Part shown: positions 18,688-26,163 of the stretch, piece after piece
Numbering within the stretch: position 1 is the stretch's first letter
Layout: each line of letters begins with the position of its first letter
NCBI RefSeq assembly: GCF_000701425.1
Contig: NZ_JNIW01000052.1
Span: 1 to 26,163 of the forward strand
Length of the DNA stretch: 26,163 nt
Direction: 5' to 3'
From: Deinococcus frigens DSM 12807
GTDB taxonomy: Bacteria > Deinococcota > Deinococci > Deinococcales > Deinococcaceae
The notes under the pieces: model-generated
The model's database searches: none
Seen by the model: only the letters and a program-made list of their open reading frames with translations
What the model was told of the DNA's origin: nothing
Program-made: the position numbers and the translations under genes

Positions 18688-19651
18688 GGGCCACAGGGTA
18701 CGTCAGCCCGCTGACTGTGCCGGTCAGGAGCCGTGCCCGCACCGCCCCCCGCGTCAGGTCCGGTACCACTGTCTGCGCGCTTTCTACGGTCAGAGCCGCC
18801 GCCGCGTGGGCTTCGCGCGCTGCATCTGGCAGTGGCTGCCCATCCAGCAGCGCCGCCAGAAATCCGGCCAGCATGGCGTCCCCGGCCCCGGTCACGTCCA
18901 CCACGTCCGCGCTCAGGGCGGGCAGCTCCCACAGTTCCTGTGATATCGACAGCAGACTGCCGCGCACGCCGCGCCGCACCCACACGACGTCCACGCCGCG
19001 CCCGTGTAGGGTCAGCGCCGCCTCGCGGATGGTGGGAGCCGTGTCCGGCACCTCGGCCCCCACCAGCGCCGAGAGTTCGGCCAGATTGGGCGTGACGGCC
19101 CAGGGCGCGTGGCCACTGTCCAGCGCGGGCAGCAGCCGCGCCGCCTTGGGAACGCTGACCGGCTCGAAGATGACCCGCGTCTCACTCTGGCCGGTGTGGA
19201 CCAGAAGGGCGAGGAGCGTTTCAGGGGACAGGTTGCCATCCGCGACGACATAGGCTGCGCCACCCAGCATGCCCGCGTGCCCGGCCACCACCGCCGGGGT
19301 CAGGGCGCTCGTAATCCCCATCGCCGCCACCGCGATCAGCAGCTCGCCGCCGCTGTCCAGCACCGCCGTATACGTTCCCGTGGCGTGTTCTGGTACGCGC
19401 ACCGTGGGCGACACGTCCACGCCCGCCTCTGCCGCCAGCCGCATCAGATCGCCTCCTAGCACGTCCGTTCCCACCGCCGAGAGCAGGGCCACGCGCACGC
19501 CCAGCCGGGCCAGATTCTCGGCCACGTTGCGGGCCACGCCGCCGGGGGTCTGCGCGGCCCGGCCCGGATTGCTGGTGCCGGGCACGGCGGGGGCCAGCGT
19601 CTGCACCTTGAGGTCCATGTTCGCGCCGCCGATGGTGATGACCTGAGCCAT
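18662..19651 (-). CDS. psuK: Pseudouridine kinase (PfkB family)
   Basis: A 329-residue ribokinase-fold kinase. PGGVARNVAENLARLG (36-51) is the variant of the N-terminal signature typical of pseudouridine kinases, and VTGAGDAM (253-260) carries the catalytic D258. It starts MAQVITIGGANMDLKV. Together with overlapping psuG it forms the pseudouridine breakdown pathway: phosphorylation, then cleavage to uracil. The start is uncertain: the ATG at 19651 begins the fold, while one at 19675 (MVSHPLSQ) has CATACT 6 nt upstream and could be a leaderless start. Divergent from minD. No pseudouridine transporter is next to it. Confidence 0.92.
   Translation of the reverse strand: MAQVITIGGANMDLKVQTLAPAVPGTSNPGRAAQTPGGVARNVAENLARLGVRVALLSAVGTDVLGGDLMRLAAEAGVDVSPTVRVPEHATGTYTAVLDSGGELLIAVAAMGITSALTPAVVAGHAGMLGGAAYVVADGNLSPETLLALLVHTGQSETRVIFEPVSVPKAARLLPALDSGHAPWAVTPNLAELSALVGAEVPDTAPTIREAALTLHGRGVDVVWVRRGVRGSLLSISQELWELPALSADVVDVTGAGDAMLAGFLAALLDGQPLPDAAREAHAAAALTVESAQTVVPDLTRGAVRARLLTGTVSGLTYPVAHDAPPDPS
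18695..18700 (-). promoter_or_regulatory. Possible leaderless -10 box of psuG inside psuK
   Basis: TACCCT (minus strand) ends 7 nt before the psuG ATG and lies within the last codons of psuK. The motif could be chance within coding sequence, but psuG has no Shine-Dalgarno. Confidence 0.4.
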
Positions 19652-19748
19652 CTGAGACAGAGGATGGGAAACCATCTCCCGAGTATGCCAGCGGCTTCCA
19701 CCTCCCACCCTGCCCAGCCCTCCGCCCACGCCCAGGGGTCACAGGCGC

Positions 19749-19754
19749 TACACT
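19749..19754 (+). promoter_or_regulatory. Leaderless -10 box of minD
   Basis: TACACT ends 8 nt before the minD ATG at 19763. No Shine-Dalgarno is present. Confidence 0.5.
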
Positions 19755-19762
19755 GCCGGGCA

Positions 19763-20563
19763 ATGGATGCCAAGGTAATTGTGGTCACGTCGGGCAAGGG
19801 TGGCGTGGGCAAAACCACGACCACCGCGAACATTGGAGCGGCTCTCGCCAAACTGGGAGAGAAGGTTGTAGTGATCGACGTGGACGTGGGCCTGCGAAAT
19901 CTGGACGTGGTGATGGGGCTGGAATCGCGGGTGGTCTTTGACCTGATCGACGTGCTGGAGGGAAAATGCCGCATGAGTCAGGCGCTGATTCGCGACAAGC
20001 GCGTCGAGAACCTGCACCTGCTGCCCGCCAGCCAGACCCGCGACAAAGATGCCCTGGACCCTGAAGTGTTCAAGGAAGTGGTGCGCGGCCTGATCGAGAC
20101 CGAGGGCTTTGACCGCGTGCTGATCGACTCGCCCGCCGGGATCGAGTCGGGCTTTCGCACGGCTGCCGCCCCGGCGACGGGCGCGCTGGTGGTGGTCAAC
20201 CCCGAAGTCTCCAGCGTGCGCGACGCGGACCGCATCATCGGGCTGCTGGAAGCGCAGCAGATTAATGAAATCCGGCTGGTCATCAACCGTCTGCGGCCCA
20301 AGATGGTCGCCAGCGGCAACATGCTGTCTGAGGCCGATATTCTGGACATCCTGGGGGTCAAGCCGATTGGCGTGGTGCCCGAGGACGAGGGCATCATCGT
20401 GTCCACCAACATCGGCGAACCCGCCGTGCTGGGCAAGACCCGCGCGGGCGAGGCGTTCATGGCCACCGCCCGCCGCCTGAAGGGTGAAGACGTGCCGTAT
20501 CCCAAATTCGATGTGGAGGGCGGATTCATGGCCGCCCTGCGCCGCCTGTTCGGGGGGGCCTGA
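19763..20563 (+). CDS. minD: Septum site-determining ATPase MinD
   Basis: A 266-residue ParA/MinD ATPase that oscillates or positions on the membrane to keep FtsZ rings at midcell. The deviant Walker A motif GKGGVGKTTT spans 11-20 with the signature lysine K12. DVDVGLRNLDVVMGLE and LIDSPAGIESGF are classic MinD blocks. The C-terminus FMAALRRLFGG fits the amphipathic membrane-targeting helix. An upstream in-frame ATG at 19664 would add 33 residues without family character, and TACACT before 19763 supports the shorter start. minE follows after 1 nt; minC is not adjacent. Confidence 0.97.
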   Translation: MDAKVIVVTSGKGGVGKTTTTANIGAALAKLGEKVVVIDVDVGLRNLDVVMGLESRVVFDLIDVLEGKCRMSQALIRDKRVENLHLLPASQTRDKDALDPEVFKEVVRGLIETEGFDRVLIDSPAGIESGFRTAAAPATGALVVVNPEVSSVRDADRIIGLLEAQQINEIRLVINRLRPKMVASGNMLSEADILDILGVKPIGVVPEDEGIIVSTNIGEPAVLGKTRAGEAFMATARRLKGEDVPYPKFDVEGGFMAALRRLFGGA

Positions 20564-20564
20564 C

Positions 20565-20816
20565 ATGTTTTCCTGGCTCAAGCGTGGGCGCACCAAGGAA
20601 ACCCTGAAAGACCGCCTGGAACTGGTGCTGGCCTATGACCGCGCCCAGATTCCCCCCGGCAAGGTCGAGGCCCTCAGAAACGATCTGCTGGAAGTGGTGC
20701 GGAAGTATTTCCCCACTGGCCAGAGCAGCATCGAGATCGAGCAGCGCGGCGACATGGTGGTGCTGCTGGCGAATATTCCCATCGACGAGAACGCGCAGGG
20801 CCGCAGCAAGCCCTGA
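20565..20816 (+). CDS. minE: Cell division topological specificity factor MinE
   Basis: An 83-residue protein beginning MFSWLKRGRTKETLKDRL, with the MinD-binding helix RLELVLAYDRAQIPPGKVEAL and a C-terminal dimer domain (KYFPTGQSSIEIEQRGDMVVLLANIPI). It stimulates MinD ATPase activity. The ATG at 20565 lies 1 nt after the minD stop, so translation is probably coupled; an in-frame upstream start at 20484 inside minD is unlikely. Length is normal for the family. Confidence 0.94.
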   Translation: MFSWLKRGRTKETLKDRLELVLAYDRAQIPPGKVEALRNDLLEVVRKYFPTGQSSIEIEQRGDMVVLLANIPIDENAQGRSKP

Positions 20817-20821
20817 ATCCC

Positions 20822-21520
20822 ATGCGCCTGGCCATCCTCTCCGACGTTCACGGCAACGCTTACGCGCTGGAGGCGGTGCTGGCTGGTATCCGCGCCGCCT
20901 CGCCGGACGCCGTGTACAACCTGGGCGATACCGTCTGGGGCGGCGCGGACCCGGCCCGCGCCTACGCGTTGCAACTGGAACACGCCCCGCCCACCGTGCG
21001 CGGCAACACCGACGAAACGGTGGCCGGGTGGCACGGGGGGCGCTCGGAAGCCTGGCGCGAATGGGTGGTGGCGCAGCTTCCGCCCGAGGTTCCCGGCGTG
21101 CTGGGCCGCCTGCCCACCACGGCGGCGGCGGCGGGCGGTGAACTCTTGATGGCCCACGGAGGGATGAACAGCGCCTGGGACGCCCTGTTCGCGGGTACGG
21201 GTGGAGGCGCGGCCACGCCTGACGGGTTGCTGGAACAGGTGGCCGGCTGGCCGGAGGCGCGCGTCGTCGTCGTGGGCCACACCCACCGCGAGCAGTTCGC
21301 GTGCGCGTGCGGCGTGACCTTTGTGAATGTCGGCCCCGTCTCCCGCCAGGTTCAGGGCGATCCGGCGGCGCGCTGGGCCATGCTGGAACGGCGCGGCCCG
21401 GTCTGGAACGTGACCTTTCAGCGCACCGAGTACGACGTGGAGGCGGCGGCGCGGTGGGCGCTGGCCCATTGCATCGGCGGTGAGAAGGAGGCGCGGCAGT
21501 TGCGGAGTGGGCGGGCGTAG
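20822..21520 (+). CDS. Metallophosphoesterase (YfcE/phosphodiesterase-like)
   Basis: A 232-residue calcineurin-like phosphoesterase with all metal-binding blocks: D8-x-H10 in LSDVHGN, GD in YNLGDTVWGG, GN in RGNTDET, H in MAHGGMN, and GHTHRE. It probably hydrolyses a phosphoester or cyclic nucleotide; the substrate cannot be read. It starts 5 nt after minE and has no Shine-Dalgarno, so it is co-transcribed with minDE. Whether it has any role in division is unknown. It ends in a convergent region with family 2 repeat sequence. Confidence 0.93.
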   Translation: MRLAILSDVHGNAYALEAVLAGIRAASPDAVYNLGDTVWGGADPARAYALQLEHAPPTVRGNTDETVAGWHGGRSEAWREWVVAQLPPEVPGVLGRLPTTAAAAGGELLMAHGGMNSAWDALFAGTGGGAATPDGLLEQVAGWPEARVVVVGHTHREQFACACGVTFVNVGPVSRQVQGDPAARWAMLERRGPVWNVTFQRTEYDVEAAARWALAHCIGGEKEARQLRSGRA

Positions 21521-21527
21521 GGAGACG

Positions 21528-21570
21528 CCTCACCCGCCGCTGACGCGGCACCCTCTGCACGCCGGAGAGG
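21528..21570 (+). repeat. GC-rich intergenic repeat, family 2, copy 2
   Basis: CCTCACCCGCCGCTGACGCG followed by GCACCCTC matches the minus-strand reading of 17714-17740 at about 25 of 28 positions, then ends GGAGAGG. It is again in a convergent gap, here between the phosphoesterase and the membrane protein gene, and in the opposite orientation to copy 1. The right half is degenerate. Confidence 0.55.
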
Positions 21571-21620
21571 ATCAGGAAACCATAGGATTCATCGCCCCCG
21601 CCCTATCCAGAATCAGCCAT

Positions 21621-21649
21621 AAAAAAGCCCTCTCCGCAGGGGAGACGGG
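21621..21649 (-). terminator. Intrinsic terminator of the yceI unit
   Basis: On the minus strand CCC-G-TCTCC, a CCTGC loop, then GGAGA-GGG and a C are followed by six T. The stem has one bulged G. It lies 16 bp after the stop of the membrane protein gene and ends the yceI transcript. Confidence 0.75.
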
Positions 21650-21664
21650 TCCCTTGAAAACCCC

Positions 21665-22111
21665 TCAGGCTCTTTCGCTCGGGGCAGGCGCAGCGGCGCG
21701 CAGGGCCACTTTGCGGCTCCAGCGCCCCCCCAGCCAGAAGGCCGCCGCCAGAGCCAGCAGCCCCAGCACCGTCAGGATGCTCAGCAGGCGCACGGTCTTG
21801 AGTTGTAGCGGGTACAGACCCAGTTCGGTGAGCATCGGCTCGTCCACGTAACGCAGACCGTCCGCACCGGTTTCAGGCAGGAAAACGGCCTGGTTACGGA
21901 TGATCAGGTCCTGCGGGCTGCCGATGCGGGTGCCGCTCGGCCCCTGTGCCCTGGCCTCATCCCCGAAAAGACTGGCCTGTGAGGCGGGGGCCGGGCGCAG
22001 CAGTTGCACCGGCTGGGCCTGCGCGCCGAGCCACAGCCCGGTCACCAGGGCCACGGCGGCCAGGACGGCGCAGACGGCGGCCAGCCTGCTTAGGACGGTG
22101 GTTCTATCCAT
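21665..22111 (-). CDS. Hypothetical membrane protein with two transmembrane segments
   Basis: A 148-residue protein I do not recognise. A first hydrophobic segment at about 10-32 (LAAVCAVLAAVALVTGLWLG) is an uncleaved anchor or signal. A loop of about 75 residues follows, and a second hydrophobic segment (LLSILTVLGLLALAAAFWLG) near 108-128 precedes basic RWSRK. The positive C-terminal flank suggests that both ends are cytoplasmic and the loop is outside. GGAGG in GGGGAGGGAGGC supports the ATG at 22111. It lies 21 nt after yceI, so the two form an operon ending at the terminator at 21621-21649. Confidence 0.82.
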   Translation of the reverse strand: MDRTTVLSRLAAVCAVLAAVALVTGLWLGAQAQPVQLLRPAPASQASLFGDEARAQGPSGTRIGSPQDLIIRNQAVFLPETGADGLRYVDEPMLTELGLYPLQLKTVRLLSILTVLGLLALAAAFWLGGRWSRKVALRAAAPAPSERA

Positions 22112-22132
22112 GCCTCCCTCCCCTGCCCATGC

Positions 22133-22720
22133 TTACGGCTGGGAGGCAATGAACTTGAGGCTGATCGGCAGGGTATTCCCCACACGTCCCGCCTTGATCG
22201 CCGGGTGCTGCACGCCGTAATCGCTCAGCAACACGTTCATTTTGAGCGAGACGGCCAGCGCGTCGCCGGGGATCTTCATCCCTTTGGTCACGTCGTTGGC
22301 GGGGGTCAGCTTGACGCGGGCGGTGGTGCTGACCGGTTTGGTCACGCCGTTCATGGTCAGGGTGCCGCTGACCTTGTAGTTGTCGCCGCTGACCCAGGAC
22401 ACCTGGGTGGTCTTGAAGCGGATGACCGGATTGGCGGCGAAGTTGAACCAGTCCTTGCTGACCATGTGGCTGTCACGCGCGGGCACGCCGGTCTTGATCG
22501 AGGCTCCGTCCACCGTCAGATCGGCGCTGCCCATTTTCGCCGCCGCGTCGAAGGTCACGGTGCCGCTGATCTTGTTGGTGATGGCCGTGAAGTTCTCGAT
22601 GTCGGTCTCGTTCTCGGCGGTCATCACGTTCACGTTGTCCAGATCGGTCACGGCGTATTTGACCGGGGCAGCGACGGCGCTGGCGAGCAGCAGGGCGGGC
22701 AGGATGAATAGATAACGCAT
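22133..22720 (-). CDS. YceI-family periplasmic protein
   Basis: A 195-residue protein with a signal peptide MRYLFILPALLLASAVAAP, probably cleaved after AVA or VAA. The mature part has the YceI lipocalin-like pattern: YAVTDLDNVNV at the front, SGTVTFDAA, ASIKTGVPARDSHMVSKDWFN, VIRFKTTQVSW and TMNGVTKPV. The family binds polyisoprenoids or similar lipids. No lipobox cysteine, so it is not a lipoprotein. AAAGGAGAG before the ATG at 22720 decides the start. First gene of a two-gene unit. Confidence 0.93.
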   Translation of the reverse strand: MRYLFILPALLLASAVAAPVKYAVTDLDNVNVMTAENETDIENFTAITNKISGTVTFDAAAKMGSADLTVDGASIKTGVPARDSHMVSKDWFNFAANPVIRFKTTQVSWVSGDNYKVSGTLTMNGVTKPVSTTARVKLTPANDVTKGMKIPGDALAVSLKMNVLLSDYGVQHPAIKAGRVGNTLPISLKFIASQP

Positions 22721-22846
22721 GGTTCTCTCCTTTGAATAGGGGGCCGGATGGCGGGGGCGTATCTGCTTTACGGAGCTGGAAACACAAAGGTTCAATGGCA
22801 CGTTTGGGCCTCGCGCCGTTCCCACCACCCACGCCCCCGCGTGCCG

Positions 22847-22852
22847 TAGCCT
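22847..22852 (+). promoter_or_regulatory. Leaderless -10 box of rodA
   Basis: TAGCCT ends 6 nt before the GTG at 22859. No Shine-Dalgarno, no clear -35. Confidence 0.5.
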
Positions 22853-22858
22853 GAGCGC

Positions 22859-23938
22859 GTGAGGGAAGCCTTCAAGTACGATCTGCGTTTTCCGCTGGTC
22901 ATCGCGGCGCTGCTGGTGGTGGGCCTGATGACGGTCAGCACCGCCGCGCTGTCGTCCCGCGCAGCAGCAGGGATTTTTACCAAGCAACTGATTGGGGTGG
23001 CCCTGGCCGCCGTGCCGCTGGCGCTGCTGTGGTGGGCGGGCAGAGACCGCATTTACAGGGCTGCGCCGTGGGTCTACGGGGCCGCCCTTGCCTTGCAGGC
23101 CAGCACCTTCGTGATTGGCCGCGAGGTCAACGGTCAGCGCAACTGGATCGAGATCGGCCCGCTGCAATTCCAGCCGCTGGAAATCCTGAAGTTCGCCATG
23201 ATCCTGATGCTGGCGGTGGCCCTGCGCGCCGGGTACAAGGGCTTGAGGACCTACCTGCGGGCCTTCGCGGTCTTCCTGCCCGCCGTGGGACTGGTGGCCG
23301 TGTCGGACATCGGCGGGGCGCTGGTGCTGAGCGTCATCTTCGGAATCATGCTCTTGGCCGCGCGCATTCCGTGGTGGCACGCGCTGCTGGCCGTGATGTT
23401 GGCAGGGGCCGCCGTCCCCACCGTGCTGTATCCGCATCTGGAGCCGTATCAGCAAAAGCGGCTGACCATCTTTCTGGACCCGTATCAGGACCCGCGCGGA
23501 GCCGGATACCAGGTGATTCAGAGCACCATCGCGGTGGGTTCAGGCGGGGTGCAGGGCAAGGGCTACAAGCAGGGCAGCCAGTCGCACAACGGCTTCTTGC
23601 CCGAGGCGCACACCGATTTTGCCTTCAGTACCTGGGCCGAGGAACAGGGCCTGGTGGGCGGCCTGGCCGTGCTGGCGCTGTACGGGCTGCTGTTCTGGGG
23701 ACTGGCCGGGATGGCGGCGGGTTCGCCCCGCTTGCAGGACCAGATTCTGTTTGCGGGCGTGCTGGGGCAGGTGGGGTTTCAGGCGCTGGAAAATATCGGC
23801 GCGGCGCTGGGCGTGCTGCCGCTGACCGGGATCACCCTGCCGCTGATCAGCTACGGCCTGAGCAGTCTGGTCAGCACGCTGGCGACGCTGGGGCTGGCCT
23901 ACGTGATTTACCGGGACCGTTTCGAGGGGTCCATCTGA
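22859..23938 (+). CDS. rodA: Rod shape-determining protein RodA (SEDS glycosyltransferase)
   Basis: A 359-residue SEDS protein that polymerises lipid II into glycan strands during elongation, normally with a class B PBP. About ten hydrophobic segments. REVNGQRNWIEIGPLQFQPLEILK and GAGYQVIQSTIAVGSGGVQGKGYKQGSQSHNGFLPE carry the SEDS catalytic region, and HTDFAFSTWAEEQGLVGG follows. The QGSQSHNGFLPEAHTDF wording is RodA-like rather than FtsW-like. The start is GTG at 22859 with TAGCCT 6 nt before it. The MFS gene begins 4 nt after its stop. The partner PBP2 is not in this window. Confidence 0.95.
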   Translation: MREAFKYDLRFPLVIAALLVVGLMTVSTAALSSRAAAGIFTKQLIGVALAAVPLALLWWAGRDRIYRAAPWVYGAALALQASTFVIGREVNGQRNWIEIGPLQFQPLEILKFAMILMLAVALRAGYKGLRTYLRAFAVFLPAVGLVAVSDIGGALVLSVIFGIMLLAARIPWWHALLAVMLAGAAVPTVLYPHLEPYQQKRLTIFLDPYQDPRGAGYQVIQSTIAVGSGGVQGKGYKQGSQSHNGFLPEAHTDFAFSTWAEEQGLVGGLAVLALYGLLFWGLAGMAAGSPRLQDQILFAGVLGQVGFQALENIGAALGVLPLTGITLPLISYGLSSLVSTLATLGLAYVIYRDRFEGSI

Positions 23939-23942
23939 GGGG

Positions 23943-25193
23943 ATGGGCCGGGCCAGCGTGACTGTCGCTGCGCCGCCTCCGACTCCTGTTCAGCCTCCAC
24001 CACTGCGGTTGTCGGCGGCACAACTGGGATTGATCGTCTCCAACTTCTTGATGTGGGGCGGCTTTTTCGCGGTGATTCGGCTGGTCACGGTGCATTTTGC
24101 GGGGTCCATGGCGTCTGGCGGTCTGGGCTGGGCGGCGGCCAGCGTGGGGCTGGTGCTGGGGCTGCGGCAACTGACGCAGCAGGGCCTGACCGTGCTGGGC
24201 GGGGCGTGGGCCGACCGGATTGGCCCCAAGCCGCTGATCCTGGCCGGGTGCGTGCTGCGTTCGCTGGGCTTTGCCTGGATGGCCTTCAGTGTCACTTTTC
24301 CGGTCCTGCTGGCCTCGGCGCTGCTGGCGGGGATCGGGGGCGGGCTGTTCGACGCGCCCAAGAACGCGGCCATCACTGCCGTCACGCAGCCCGAACACCG
24401 GACGCGCCTGTTCAGCCTGGCGAGCATATCGGGCAATCTGGGCATGGTCACCGGGCCACTGATCGGGGCGGCGCTGCTGGGGCTGGGGTTTCAGGTGGCG
24501 GCCCTGGCGGCGGCGTGCGTGTACCTGCTGGCCGCCGCGCTGATGGGCCTGACGCTGCCGCATGTGCGCCCGCCCAGCCGCCCGCGTGGCAGCGTCCTGG
24601 CCGGACTGCGGGCCGCCGCCGCCAACGCACCATTTCGCCGCTTCACCCTGGTCTTGATCGGCTACTTTCTGCTCAGCACGCAGATCAACGTGGCGGTGAC
24701 CCTCAAGGCCATCGCGCTGGCGGGACCGCAGGCCACCGGGCCGCTGTACGCGGTGTCGGCGGGGCTGGCGGTGGCGCTGCAATACCCGCTGCTGCGCCTG
24801 GCCGAGCAGTACCTGCGCGTCCGCACGGTGCTCACGCTGGCGGTGGGCGCGGTGGGACTGGCGCTGGGGCTGATGGCGCTGGCCTCCACCTTTGGCGCAT
24901 TGCTGCTGTGCGTGGCCCTGTACAGCCTGGGCACCATGCTGGTGTATCCCACCCAGCAGACCTTGACCGCCCGGTTCGCCCCTGCCGATCAGGTGGGCAG
25001 TTACTTCGGTTTCAGCGCCATCAGCCTGGGCGTGGGTGGAGCGCTGGGCAGCGTGCTGGGCGGCTGGCTGGTGGACACCGGCGCGCGGGTGGGCCTGCTT
25101 GCTCTGCCCTGGCTGTTGCTGGCGGCCACCGGCTTTGCAACCGCCTGGGGCCTGCGCTGGGCGCTGCGCGATCTGGCCCCGGCTGGGCGCTGA
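23943..25193 (+). CDS. MFS transporter (multidrug efflux type)
   Basis: A 416-residue major facilitator protein with about twelve hydrophobic segments. The loop after the second segment has GGAWADRIGPKPLILAG, the family motif A. A Pro-rich cytoplasmic head (APPPTPVQPPP) precedes the first segment. The overall pattern resembles MdtH-like efflux pumps, but the substrate is unknown. The ATG lies 4 nt after the rodA stop; the GAGGGG there is too close to act as its own ribosome-binding site, so translation is probably coupled to rodA. Confidence 0.92.
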   Translation: MGRASVTVAAPPPTPVQPPPLRLSAAQLGLIVSNFLMWGGFFAVIRLVTVHFAGSMASGGLGWAAASVGLVLGLRQLTQQGLTVLGGAWADRIGPKPLILAGCVLRSLGFAWMAFSVTFPVLLASALLAGIGGGLFDAPKNAAITAVTQPEHRTRLFSLASISGNLGMVTGPLIGAALLGLGFQVAALAAACVYLLAAALMGLTLPHVRPPSRPRGSVLAGLRAAAANAPFRRFTLVLIGYFLLSTQINVAVTLKAIALAGPQATGPLYAVSAGLAVALQYPLLRLAEQYLRVRTVLTLAVGAVGLALGLMALASTFGALLLCVALYSLGTMLVYPTQQTLTARFAPADQVGSYFGFSAISLGVGGALGSVLGGWLVDTGARVGLLALPWLLLAATGFATAWGLRWALRDLAPAGR

Positions 25194-25241
25194 GGCGCAC
25201 TGGACGGACTGAAGGTTCAACCTCATCCCATAGGAGAAAGC

Positions 25242-26108
<867 letters not shown>

Positions 26109-26112
26109 ACCT

Positions 26113-26163
26113 GTGACAACCGAAAATGCCACCGGGGACGCGCCCCGACTTTATCAAGCCGTC
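26113..26163 (+). CDS. Start of a probable GntR-type regulator (cut by window edge)
   Basis: From a GTG at 26113 the frame reads MTTENATGDAPRLYQAV and stays open to the edge (17 codons). RLYQAV is how many GntR/FadR-family repressors begin, just before their winged helix. No Shine-Dalgarno is seen; CACTTT lies 6 nt upstream and is only a partial match to the leaderless -10 pattern. Identity is a guess from 17 residues. Confidence 0.35.
   Translation, partial: MTTENATGDAPRLYQAV

Overview
The window looks like the chromosome of a Deinococcus species. The sequence is GC-rich and dense in genes. It carries a bacillithiol-type PIG-L deacetylase, and many genes have a TANNNT -10 box 6-8 nt before the start codon with no Shine-Dalgarno, the leaderless arrangement known from Deinococcus deserti. 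The assignment rests on gene content and style, not on a marker gene.

Layout. 1-304 holds the 5' part of an IS630-type transposase (minus), cut by the window edge. About 400-1800 is an AT-rich accessory island with two overlapping plus-strand genes: a zinc-ribbon/HTH protein resembling the N-terminus of an IS1595-type transposase without its catalytic domain, and a P63C-domain protein. A good intrinsic terminator follows. 1813-6781 is the glycine cleavage operon on the minus strand, gcvT-gcvH-(P-loop kinase)-gcvP, with an unusual small nucleotide-kinase-like gene between gcvH and gcvP. 6874-7554 is a bshB2-like deacetylase, divergent from two tandem double-domain GNAT acetyltransferases, an arginase-like hypothetical protein and a PfkB sugar kinase. 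11291-11732 is a convergent intergenic region with a small inverted-repeat element. Next come a response regulator with a SARP/BTAD-like output domain (minus) and a divergent YtcJ-type amidohydrolase, separated by 472 bp that contain four 15-bp tandem units reading as a pentapeptide-repeat relic. Then follow a small hypothetical gene, a second copy of the inverted-repeat element, yebC, metK, the pseudouridine catabolism pair psuK-psuG, minD-minE plus a metallophosphoesterase, a two-gene yceI/membrane-protein unit, rodA plus an MFS transporter, an SDR dehydrogenase broken by two lesions, and the first codons of a probable GntR-type regulator at the right edge.

Functionally most of the window is housekeeping: one-carbon metabolism (gcv, metK), thiol synthesis, pseudouridine breakdown, division-site placement and cell-wall elongation. 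The parts least explained by known genes are the AT-rich zinc-ribbon/P63C cassette, the two structured repeats whose 7-bp hairpin arms differ but stay fully paired, the pentapeptide relic, and the kinase embedded in the gcv operon.
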